Assembly (NCBI GenBank): GCA_964548225.1
Contig: CAZJQP010000051.1
Location: 1 to 36,419, forward strand
Reading direction: 5' to 3'
Origin: CALMEH01 sp964548225
Lineage (GTDB): Bacteria > Acidobacteriota > Blastocatellia > Pyrinomonadales > Pyrinomonadaceae
Length of the DNA stretch: 36,419 bases
Shown here: positions 24,650-31,396 of the stretch, one piece after another
Position numbering within the stretch: position 1 is the first letter of the stretch
Layout of the letters: the number at the start of each line of letters is the position of its first letter
Made by a program: the position numbers and the translations under genes
The notes under the pieces: generated by a model
Told to the model about the DNA's origin: nothing
Seen by the model: the letters and a program-made list of their open reading frames with translations, nothing else
Databases searched by the model: none

Positions 24650-25306
24650 ATGGAAAATAATTTAGATTTGACGCAAGAATTTGATGCAAAACTTATTGAA
24701 CTTGCGGCGCAGATTGATGAATTTGAAGGCTACGCGCATCCGCACGCATTGCGGATTGCACGATTGGCTGAGGCTTTGGCGCAAAAGTTTAATTTGGCTT
24801 CGCACGACAGATTTTCGCTTTCGCAAGCCGCGCTCGTTCACGACATTGGCGAAATGACGATGAACCGCGAATACATCCGCGCCAATCGGCTTTTGCGCGA
24901 GACGGAAAGACTCGATATGCAGCGGCACACCGTCATCGGCGAACAGGAAACCGCCAAACGCGGACTGCCCCGCGCCGTCCAGCTTCTCGTTCGCTGGCAT
25001 CACGAATGGTGGAACGGCTGCGGTTATCCCGACGCGCTGGAAAACGAACAGATTCCGCTTGCCGCACGAATCTTGCGCGTTTGCGACACATATTCCGCGC
25101 TCACCGATTCGCGTCCATACAGCACGGCAATTTCGTCTTCGGAAGCGCGAAGATATTTGGTTGAATGGGCTGGAATCGAATTCGATCCGAAAGTCGTCAA
25201 AGTCTTTCTGACGCTTGAAAACTTAAAGGAAATGCGCTCTTACGCAGATAAGCCGGAAAATCAAGTGCCGAATTCATCAAATGTTGTCAGTCCGCAGTTT
25301 TTTTAA
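24650..25306 (+). CDS. HD-GYP domain protein (probable cyclic-di-GMP phosphodiesterase)
   Basis: 218 residues. HD catalytic pair H64-D65 in LVHDIGEM; RHTVIGE; then RWHHEWWNGCGYPD with H117/H118 and the HHExxxGxGYP signature. DTYSALTDSRPYS follows. These are the metal ligands and GYP loop of cyclic-di-GMP phosphodiesterases, here without a receiver domain and with only a short N-terminal extension (1-25). It is likely to lower c-di-GMP in the cytoplasm, relevant to pili and adhesion. The gene starts straight after a heptad repeat and its stop codon touches the 21-bp array. Its third-position GC is higher than that of neighbours, which may hint at a different origin. Confidence 0.85.
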   Translation: MENNLDLTQEFDAKLIELAAQIDEFEGYAHPHALRIARLAEALAQKFNLASHDRFSLSQAALVHDIGEMTMNREYIRANRLLRETERLDMQRHTVIGEQETAKRGLPRAVQLLVRWHHEWWNGCGYPDALENEQIPLAARILRVCDTYSALTDSRPYSTAISSSEARRYLVEWAGIEFDPKVVKVFLTLENLKEMRSYADKPENQVPNSSNVVSPQFF

Positions 25307-25471
25307 CTCAAGTAGCAATTTCTTGAAGTAATTGAAAAGTTTCCTCAACTAACTGAGAAGTTTATTCAGGTGAGCGAGAAGTTTATTCAGGTGAGCGAGA
25401 AGTTTATTCAGATGAGCGAGAAGTTTATTTAGGTGAGCGAGAAGTTTATTTAGGTGAGCGAGAAGTTTCCT
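25304..25471. repeat. 21-bp-period tandem array 2
   Basis: Units at 25325, 25346, 25367, 25388, 25409, 25430 and 25451 are each 21 bp; the central ones contain gtgagcgagaagtttatt. Two are identical and others differ by one or two bases; the outer units are degenerate, and 25304-25324 is marginal. In one frame the array reads as heptads (IQVSEKF) but contains TAG codons in two units, so I do not think it is translated. The array begins at the HD-GYP stop codon. Confidence 0.9.
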
Positions 25472-25499
25472 GAAGTCAATTTTCTTTTCATTGACTTCA
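25471..25499. repeat. Hairpin closing array 2
   Basis: Arms tgaagtcaat (25471-25480) and attgacttca (25490-25499) are exact complements with a 9-nt loop. It lies at the 3' end of the array, 24 bp before the next gene's start at 25523. It has no T run, so it is not a normal terminator. Confidence 0.8.
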
Positions 25500-25522
25500 T
25501 TGAAAGGGGTTTTTATCGAAAT

Positions 25523-26455
25523 ATGTTGAATAGTAAATCAAATATACCAAAAAGTTGGCTGGCATTTGAACTCAATGTTTTGCGGCGTTTGAAGTTTGAA
25601 TCGGCGATTCTGCCGTTTTGCGAAAACGCGAATGTCGGAATGTATCTCAAGCGTTGGAATTCGCGTGTTTTGGCAAATGATGCACTGCAAACCGGCTGGA
25701 TAAAATCGGTCGCCGCAATTCAAAACAACGGCGAAAAATTGTCGGACGACGATGTTAATTCGGTTTTGGAAGACGCTTACGTTCCCCAATATCGTCTGCA
25801 AAATCCGAGTTTGCGAAATTGGTTTGGCGAAACCGATGCGTGGTGGTTTGATAACGTCCGAAACAATATCGAACGTCTGGCATCACCAACTTCAAAAGCG
25901 ATTGCTTTGACGGTTGGAATGAGCGTCGGCGATTACGTTTTGTCGTTTGCCGAAGACACCCGCGAGTTTCGCCAGCCGCTCTCAACCGTTTATCGAAGGC
26001 TTTGGAGCGTGTTGCCCGAAACCTTTAATAATTCAAACAACAACGTCTGTCTAAACAAAAACGCTTACGATTTTATCGCCGAAAACTACGCCGACTTGAT
26101 GTTTTTGCGGCTGCCTCAAGCGCATAATCAAACGCCGAAAACCCATCTCGGACGCACGGCTTGGCGCGAAGAATGGTTGCGCGGCGGCGACGATTTTTGG
26201 ACGGATGTCGAACGCGCCGGAGCAAATCGTCTCGGCACGGCGGTTGAGACTAAATCGCAGTATTTACGGCTTTTGGAAGAAACTCTGATTACCGCCAAAC
26301 ACATCGGAACGTGGGCAATCGCGCACGTCGAGGACGGTTTTATCTCAACGCAGGAGATTGTCGAAACCATCGGACACACGCGCCGCGTTGACACGATATT
26401 TACAAAAGATTTCAGCGAATTAACCGGCACAAAAGCCGTGATTATCACAGCATAA
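25523..26455 (+). CDS. Conserved protein of unknown function, faint resemblance to D12-class DNA adenine methyltransferases
   Basis: 310 residues from ATG 25523. The open frame extends to GTG 25454, but those residues are encoded by the array, so I trim it. The segment ILPFCENANVGMYLKRWNSRVLANDAL (residues about 29-56) resembles motif I of D12 methyltransferases (a PF-x-G-type SAM loop, then an acidic residue ending a strand). A strand at about residues 198-206 (ADLMFLRLPQ) lies where D12 enzymes have DPPY, but the DPPY itself is missing. The C-terminal part has HIGTWAIAHVED and IVETIGHTRRVDTIF. If the resemblance is real, the protein has lost the usual catalytic motif. No known family assigned with confidence; it is flanked by 21-bp arrays on both sides. 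Confidence 0.6.
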   Translation: MLNSKSNIPKSWLAFELNVLRRLKFESAILPFCENANVGMYLKRWNSRVLANDALQTGWIKSVAAIQNNGEKLSDDDVNSVLEDAYVPQYRLQNPSLRNWFGETDAWWFDNVRNNIERLASPTSKAIALTVGMSVGDYVLSFAEDTREFRQPLSTVYRRLWSVLPETFNNSNNNVCLNKNAYDFIAENYADLMFLRLPQAHNQTPKTHLGRTAWREEWLRGGDDFWTDVERAGANRLGTAVETKSQYLRLLEETLITAKHIGTWAIAHVEDGFISTQEIVETIGHTRRVDTIFTKDFSELTGTKAVIITA

Positions 26456-26463
26456 TTTGAGAA

Positions 26464-26578
26464 AAGAAAAAGAGGAGAAAGGGAGAAGAGGAGAAAAGTT
26501 TCTTCTTTTCTTCTTTCCTCTTCTTTTTTTCTGTCCACGAAACACACGAAATACACTAATTTTCGTGTGTTTCGTGCG
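26464..26578. repeat. Purine-rich/pyrimidine-rich mirror repeat and cacgaaa inverted repeat
   Basis: 26464-26500 is an all-purine run (gagaaa/gaggag words) followed by an approximately complementary all-pyrimidine stretch (cttctttt), which could fold back as a long hairpin. Next, cacgaaacacacgaaa (26536-26551) faces its exact complement (26561-26576) across a 9-nt loop. Both are between the unknown gene's stop and array 3. Could act as a terminator for the upstream gene. Confidence 0.7.
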
Positions 26579-26621
26579 TTTCGCGGATAATAAGTGTTAA
26601 TGAATTTAGATTACGGACTAT

Positions 26622-26873
26622 TGAATCAGGTCGGTTAAGAGTTAAACCGACCTGATTCGCCGTCAATCCGACCTGATTCGCCGTCAATCCGACTCAGATT
26701 GACAACAATCCGACCTGATTAGACAGCAATCCGACTCGGATTGACAACAATCCGACCTGATTTGACAGCAATCCGACTCGGATTGATAGCAATCCGACCT
26801 GATTTGTTGGCAATCCGAGTCGGTTAAACCCTTAATCGAGTCGGCTAAAAGCTAAATCAGCTTGGTTTAATCG
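26622..26873. repeat. 21-bp-period tandem array 3 with alternating unit types
   Basis: Twelve consecutive 21-bp blocks. The central blocks alternate between type A (caatccgacctgatt) at 26664, 26706, 26748, 26790 and type B (caatccgactcggattg) at 26685, 26727, 26769, giving a 42-bp super-period. The first block (26622) is an inverted unit (aatcaggtcggtt), forming a 13-bp perfect hairpin with the second block; the last blocks also carry inverted-type versions (aatcgagtcgg, aatcagcttgg). Type B is itself a palindrome, aatccga-c-tcggatt. No open frame with a ribosome binding site is visible. Confidence 0.9.
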
Positions 26874-26894
26874 CATATTTAGCATTTAATTACT

Positions 26895-28175
26895 CTAATC
26901 GGCAGTTTTGACTCGCAAATCATCGAGGTTAAACTTGGAAGCATCTTCCTTCTGCCGCAAAAACCAAACCGCGCCGGAACTTGCCGCCAGAAGTCCCGAA
27001 ATTACGGTCAGCAGTTGCGCCGAGATAACGCCGAGCGAAATTCCGGCAATGTAACTCGAAAAGCTGAAAATCGTAATCTCCGCGCCTCTGTCCAAAGTCG
27101 TGATGCGTCCGCGAATATAGTCGGGCAAACTGCGTTGGAAAAGAGTTTCCTGCACTGCAAATTCCGCGCCGACAATCACCCGCGAAAGAATCATAAACAC
27201 CGCCACAAGCCAGACGTTCGGCATCAAACCGCCAATCGCAAACAATACGCCGTGAACGAGCAAAGCCCAGCCGATAAATGATTTTTCGATGCCGCGCCGT
27301 TCGACAAGCGAGCCGACACGATGCGCGATAAACATTCCGATTGTTAAGCCGAGACCGTTTGCCGTCATCAAAAAAGCAACGACGAAATCTGCGCTCTGAT
27401 TGGCATTAGCAAAAACTTTCGACGCTAAACCTTCAAACACCAAAAACGTCGCGCCGCCGCCCGTTGCCCAGATAATATTCATCAAAAGAATTGTCATCGC
27501 AAACCGATTGGCAAAAGTATAGTGCAATCCTTCCTTCAATTCGGTGAAAAACGATTCCTTCTCGCGCTGAACGGTTTCGGTTTCGCGCATTGCCTCGTCG
27601 GGAATCAGCCAAATCGAAACGGCAGACACGAAAAACGAGACGGCGTTGATGATAAACGCGACTTCATAACCGAAAAACGCCGCCGCCAAACCGCCGAGCG
27701 CAGAGCCGACAGCCATCAGCAAAAAGCGCGACGAAAGTATCAACGCAGTTCCCGAAAGCAATCCGTCTTTGCCCGAAATATTCGGCACGGCGGCATTCTT
27801 CGCGCCGTCAAAGAACGCCGAAGCCGACGATAAAAGTATCGAACCGACGTAGGCAATCCACAAATCCGACGGAGCTTTGACGAGCAGAAAGACCAACGCC
27901 AACGCGCCGCGCAAAATGTCCGTCCAAATCATCAACTGCCGCCGCGAAAACCTATCGGCAAAAGTTCCCGCAAACGGCATCAAAACCGCCCACGGCAAAG
28001 TTCGGCACAAAAGGAAAAATCCCGCCGCCTCCGGCGCGGCATTTGAAACCATTCGGATTAACCCGATTCCGGCAATATAGTTAAACCAATTTCCGAGTTC
28101 GCTAATTAACTGTCCCGCAAACAAATTGCGGAAATTGCGGTTGTTTTTTAATAATTCACCGTAAGATAAATTCAT
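26895..28175 (-). CDS. MFS transporter
   Basis: 426 residues with about 12 hydrophobic segments. MFS landmarks: FADRFSRRQLMIWTD between helices 2 and 3 (the GxxxD/RxGRR-type loop), and VERRGIEK between halves. It resembles the MFS_3/enterobactin-exporter group of efflux proteins. Substrate unknown. It runs from an inverted heptad repeat that touches the start codon (word ends 4 nt upstream, no ribosome binding site) to a spot 22 bp from array 3. A minus-strand terminator for the upstream genes lies about 75 bp before it, so it is probably its own unit. Confidence 0.88.
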   Translation of the reverse strand: MNLSYGELLKNNRNFRNLFAGQLISELGNWFNYIAGIGLIRMVSNAAPEAAGFFLLCRTLPWAVLMPFAGTFADRFSRRQLMIWTDILRGALALVFLLVKAPSDLWIAYVGSILLSSASAFFDGAKNAAVPNISGKDGLLSGTALILSSRFLLMAVGSALGGLAAAFFGYEVAFIINAVSFFVSAVSIWLIPDEAMRETETVQREKESFFTELKEGLHYTFANRFAMTILLMNIIWATGGGATFLVFEGLASKVFANANQSADFVVAFLMTANGLGLTIGMFIAHRVGSLVERRGIEKSFIGWALLVHGVLFAIGGLMPNVWLVAVFMILSRVIVGAEFAVQETLFQRSLPDYIRGRITTLDRGAEITIFSFSSYIAGISLGVISAQLLTVISGLLAASSGAVWFLRQKEDASKFNLDDLRVKTAD

Positions 28176-28178
28176 AAA

Positions 28179-28242
28179 GTTGTTCGTGGTTAGTTGTTCG
28201 TTGTTCGTTGCAAAGAAGGATTTAACAACTAACGACTAACCA
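28179..28242. repeat. Inverted heptanucleotide repeat at the MFS start codon
   Basis: 7-bp words gttgttc, gtggtta, gttgttc, gttgttc, gttgcaa (28179-28213) face caactaa, cgactaa, cca (28226-28242) in inverted orientation. The array begins 4 nt from the MFS start codon on the minus strand. Confidence 0.8.
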
Positions 28243-28249
28243 AATCAAA

Positions 28250-28279
28250 AAGCCGCCAAGTTTTGCAACCTGACGGCTT
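28250..28279 (-). terminator. Intrinsic terminator on the minus strand
   Basis: On the minus strand aagccg...cggctttttg forms a stem of about 12 bp with two mismatches, a 4-nt loop (gcaa) and a T5 tail. It should end transcripts coming from the crotonase gene or the small frame at 28304. Confidence 0.7.
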
Positions 28280-28303
28280 AAACTTTTCAAAAGATAATAA
28301 ATT

Positions 28304-28411
28304 TTATGTTTTCGCACGACGGTCGGCGCACATTACCGAAAGTTTCGGCACGAGCGTTTGAACCATCTGCGTAATTGTTGAAAATTCGTTTTTTATCATA
28401 AAATTCATCAT
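28304..28411 (-). CDS. Possible small protein (35 residues), weak
   Basis: A frame reading MMNFMIKNEFSTITQMVQTLV and ending VMCADRRAKT lies between the crotonase stop and the terminator; it may start further upstream at a TTG for about 57 residues. No clear ribosome binding site and no recognised family. The rest of this 313-bp gap holds only the heptad repeat and the terminator. It may be non-coding. Confidence 0.25.
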   Translation of the reverse strand: MMNFMIKNEFSTITQMVQTLVPKLSVMCADRRAKT

Positions 28412-28488
28412 CCGTTCCGCTTGAACGAGTTTTAATACTACACCTTTCAGCAAAATGCCGTCAAGAGTTTTTTTCAAGGTAGCAAAGT

Positions 28489-29283
28489 TTAATTTCCGCT
28501 AAAATTCGGGGCGCGTTTCTCGAAAAATGCGTGAACGCCTTCTTTGAAATCGTTGGCTTTGCCCGATTCGATTTGTAATTTATGTTCCAAATCGAGTTGT
28601 TCGGCGAGATTATTTGAAAAAGTTGCATTGAGCATCTGTTTGATTCTGCCGATTGAAGCCGTCGGCGCAAGCGACAGACGTTTTGCCAAATGCAAAGTTT
28701 GTTCGGCTAAATCTTCCGCCGGAACGACGCGGTTGATCATTCCGATTTGCGCGGCTTTTCCGGCTGAAATGCTTTCGCCCGTCATAAAAATTTCTGCCGC
28801 AAGTTTGTCGCCAATGGCGCGTGGCAAAAAAAACGAACCGCCGCAATCGGGCGACAAACCGATTTTGACAAATGCTTCATTAAAACTCGCATCTTCCGCC
28901 GCAAAAACAATATCGCAAGCCAGCGCAAAATTCGTTCCCGCGCCCGCACAAACGCCTTGCACGGAAGCGACAAACGGAATCGGCGTTTCACGAATCAATA
29001 AGATTACGTCGTGCAATGCCTTCAAAGGTTCTTCTAAAAACGCTTCGATTCTGCCTTCGCGCTGCCACATCGTTTGCATCTCGCGCAAATCGCCGCCCGA
29101 ACAAAACGCACGCCCTTCGCCCGTTAAAATGACGGCTCGCGCTTTGTCTTCGATGGCTTGGCTGATTGCCGAAAACAAATCTTTGGTTAATTGAAGCGAA
29201 AGCGCATTCAACGCTTCGGGGCGATTAAAGGTAATCGTTGCGACATTTTCGGTTAATTCGTATTTTACGGTTTCAAATGACAT
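28489..29283 (-). CDS. Enoyl-CoA hydratase/isomerase (PaaG-like crotonase)
   Basis: 264 residues. The oxyanion segments ILTGEGRAFCSGGDLREM and VQGVCAGAGTNFALACDIVFA are intact. At the general acid/base position the loop reads LSPDCGGSFFLPR, with Asp in place of the hydratase Glu, which is the pattern of PaaG-type isomerases (1,2-epoxyphenylacetyl-CoA isomerase) rather than classical hydratases. It acts on acyl-CoA thioesters in the cytoplasm. No other phenylacetate or beta-oxidation gene is adjacent, so the substrate is open. Confidence 0.88.
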   Translation of the reverse strand: MSFETVKYELTENVATITFNRPEALNALSLQLTKDLFSAISQAIEDKARAVILTGEGRAFCSGGDLREMQTMWQREGRIEAFLEEPLKALHDVILLIRETPIPFVASVQGVCAGAGTNFALACDIVFAAEDASFNEAFVKIGLSPDCGGSFFLPRAIGDKLAAEIFMTGESISAGKAAQIGMINRVVPAEDLAEQTLHLAKRLSLAPTASIGRIKQMLNATFSNNLAEQLDLEHKLQIESGKANDFKEGVHAFFEKRAPNFSGN

Positions 29284-29332
29284 AAATTTTATTGAGATGT
29301 TTCCGCACTAATTGCAATTCATAAACTGAAAT

Positions 29333-29614
29333 TTATACGGCGCGAGTGCGCGATTTACTCGCTTGATGACATTCTTTACACAAAACAGACCGTCCGACTT
29401 TCGGTTGAAACGGCACTTGGTCGTGTTTGCCGCAATGGTCGCAGACGATTTCAAATCGTGTTGGTGCATTTTCACCCTGTGCGGCTTTTTTCGAGCGGCA
29501 TTTGGCGCATCTCTGCGGCGGCATCATATTGCGCTGATAAAATGTTTGCTGTTCTTTCTCCGTGAAAAGAAAAATTTCTTTGCACTGCACACACGGAATT
29601 TCTATGTCCGGCAT
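29333..29614 (-). CDS. Double zinc-ribbon protein (zf-trcl/CxxC-rich)
   Basis: 93 residues with two zinc-binding modules: CVQC...CAKC around residues 8-41 (IPCVQCKEIFLFTEKEQQTFYQR...PPQRCAKCRSKK, the zf-trcl type), and CDHCGKHDQVPFQPKVGRSVLCKEC in the second half. ATG 29614 has an aaggagc ribosome binding site 9 nt upstream, so I reject the extension to 29668. These CxxC-rich proteins are common in Acidobacteriota and Chloroflexota; a nucleic acid or ribosome-related role is suspected but not shown. Confidence 0.8.
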   Translation of the reverse strand: MPDIEIPCVQCKEIFLFTEKEQQTFYQRNMMPPQRCAKCRSKKAAQGENAPTRFEIVCDHCGKHDQVPFQPKVGRSVLCKECHQASKSRTRAV

Positions 29615-29677
29615 CTCAGTTTGCTCCTTCTCGCTAAAATTTGCGGGCGTTTTCTGTAAGTGTATCACAAAAGTCTA

Positions 29678-29747
29678 AGATTCAAGATTTAAGATTCAAG
29701 AAAAAGGTGGTTTTGAATCTTAAATCTTGAATCTTAAATCTTGCTTA
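29678..29747. repeat. Inverted heptanucleotide repeat at the HDAC gene's 3' end
   Basis: 7-bp words agattca, agattta, agattca (29678-29698) face ttgaatc, ttaaatc, ttgaatc, ttaaatc (29713-29740), exact complements over about 23 bp with a ~14-nt loop. The stop codon and last codons of the deacetylase gene (LSKI then TAA, at 29734) are encoded by the repeat. Confidence 0.9.
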
Positions 29748-30678
29748 GTTCTGCAACGTGATTTTTGACGGTTGCGCCCAAAGTTTCGAGATTGTAACCG
29801 CCTTCGAGTGCGGAAACAATGCGTCCTTTGCAAGTCTCGTCTGCCCATTGTTTGATTGTCCGCGTCAGTTGTTTAAAATCCTCGTCTTGCAAACGTAATT
29901 GTCCGAGCGGATCGGTCAGATGTGCGTCAAAACCGGCGGAAATTATTATCAAATCAGGCTTGAAATTTGAATTTATATCGCTGATTGCGCTTTCAAACAT
30001 ACGCTTTTGGTCGCTCGGTTTGGTGTGCGCTTTGACCGTTACATTCATCGTAAAATCTTTCCCGCGCCCGAAACCCGTTTCGCCGCGACTTCCAGTTCCC
30101 GGATACCACGGATATTGATGCATCGAAAAGAAAAACACGCTCGGATCATCATAAAAAATCCCTTGTGTGCCGTTGCCGTGATGCACGTCCCAATCAATAA
30201 TCGCAACTCGTTCGATTTCCTTGTATTTGTTCTGTGCGTATCTTGCGGCAACAGCGACATTGTTGAAAAGACAAAATCCCATCGCCGTTTCCGCCGTCGC
30301 GTGATGTCCGGGCGGACGCACCGCGACAAACGCATTTTTCGCTTCACCGTTCATCACTGCATCAACTCCGCGACAAACTCCGCCCGCCGCATAAAGCGCA
30401 GCATCAAACGACTGCATCGAAATCACCGTATCCGCATCAAGCGAATCAAAACCATTTTCAAACGCACCTTCGACACGCTTGAAATGTTCCTTCGTATGCG
30501 CCGCTTGCACAATGCCTTGCGAAACCTGTTCGGGCGTAATTTCGAGCAATGAATTGTAAAAATCTTCGTCCGCTTTCAACGCTTTCATCACCGCTTCATA
30601 ACGTCGCGGCGTTTCGGGATGACCAAATCCCGTGTCGTGTTTTTGATAAATCGGATGATGGATAATTGCTGTTTTCAT
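29734..30678 (-). CDS. Histone deacetylase-family (acetylpolyamine/AcuC-like) hydrolase
   Basis: 314 residues. Class II-like HDAC landmarks: HPETPRRYEAV, the His pair in RPPGHHA (H125/H126), zinc ligands in DWDVHHGNGTQ (Asp and His), SAGFDAHLTDPLG (third ligand Asp), and EGGYNLETL. Bacterial members deacetylate acetylated polyamines or lysines. Cytoplasmic, without a signal peptide. Start at ATG 30678 gives a normal length. The C-terminus ends inside the heptad repeat, which may have altered its last residues. Single gene; no polyamine gene nearby. Confidence 0.92.
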   Translation of the reverse strand: MKTAIIHHPIYQKHDTGFGHPETPRRYEAVMKALKADEDFYNSLLEITPEQVSQGIVQAAHTKEHFKRVEGAFENGFDSLDADTVISMQSFDAALYAAGGVCRGVDAVMNGEAKNAFVAVRPPGHHATAETAMGFCLFNNVAVAARYAQNKYKEIERVAIIDWDVHHGNGTQGIFYDDPSVFFFSMHQYPWYPGTGSRGETGFGRGKDFTMNVTVKAHTKPSDQKRMFESAISDINSNFKPDLIIISAGFDAHLTDPLGQLRLQDEDFKQLTRTIKQWADETCKGRIVSALEGGYNLETLGATVKNHVAELSKI

Positions 30679-30864
30679 AGGTTAATAATTTGCAAATATA
30701 TATACCGGCTCTGCGGTCTGTTTCTCTATATTAAAAAGCTAATTCCGAAAAAGCCAAGAACACATACCTTTTTGATGATAGTTTTTCTTAATTTTTCTCG
30801 CCTTATTCAAACGGAACACAAATTTGCGTTCTCAAATTGATTAAGATTACGGAGAAATTGTTTT

Positions 30865-31344
30865 ATGTTTACAAATCAAAGTTTTAGATACAAAGTGCTG
30901 GAATACGCGAAGACAGAGGTTAAATCACCCGCTCCGCTATCAGAAAAGAGAAAAAAATATTTAGACCTTGTAGATTTAGGTCCGAATGAAAATTATTGCG
31001 TTGCCTTCGTTTATTGGTGTTATGAGCAAACGGCTAAGTTCTTCGGAACTGTTAATCCTATGCTGAAAACAGGCAGGACTTCAAGTTTATACACATTTGC
31101 GGAAGATCATAATTTGTTTGTCGAACAGCCCGAAATCGGCGATATTTACATAAAATATAATAAAGGACACACAGCATTAATTCTGCATTCAAATCCCGCT
31201 TACAAAACGAAGAAAACAAGAACAATCGAGGGCAACACGGCTATTTACAAAGACTTGGACGGCGACGGCAAAAGAGACGATGAAGTTTGGGGATTGTTTG
31301 AAAGAAATAAAGACCTCAGCAAGGCTTTTTTTATAAGGCTTTAA
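30865..31344 (+). CDS. CHAP-like cysteine amidohydrolase domain protein, no signal peptide
   Basis: 159 residues. A Cys near the start of a helix (NENYCVAFVYWCYEQ, C45), a His strand (KGHTALIL, H102) and a polar residue (TIEGNTA, E122/N124) match the CHAP/NlpC-P60-type catalytic triad. These enzymes usually cut peptidoglycan. There is no signal peptide or binding domain, so it acts in the cytoplasm, is released by lysis, or is an immune or toxin-like protein. A good ribosome binding site (acggagaa) precedes it; a terminator closes it. Its base composition is more AT-rich than its neighbours. No immunity or partner gene seen. Confidence 0.72.
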   Translation: MFTNQSFRYKVLEYAKTEVKSPAPLSEKRKKYLDLVDLGPNENYCVAFVYWCYEQTAKFFGTVNPMLKTGRTSSLYTFAEDHNLFVEQPEIGDIYIKYNKGHTALILHSNPAYKTKKTRTIEGNTAIYKDLDGDGKRDDEVWGLFERNKDLSKAFFIRL

Positions 31345-31356
31345 TTTAAGGCTCAA

Positions 31357-31392
31357 GACTTCGCGCTATTATTTTATTTATAGCGCGAAGTC
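31357..31392. terminator. Bidirectional terminator hairpin
   Basis: Perfect 13-bp arms gacttcgcgctat (31357-31369) and atagcgcgaagtc (31380-31392), loop tattttattt. It sits between convergent genes (stops at 31344 and 31397). Flanking tttaag/cttaaa extends the stem. T runs are short, so termination may be partial. Confidence 0.75.
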
Positions 31393-31396
31393 AAAC

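Noticed and set aside
25454..25522. N-terminal extension of the gene at 25523 from GTG
   Set aside because: The codons come from the last 21-bp unit and the hairpin; the conserved-looking protein begins at ATG 25523.
25304..26873. CRISPR array
   Set aside because: The 21-bp units follow each other directly with no unique spacers, and no cas genes are present.
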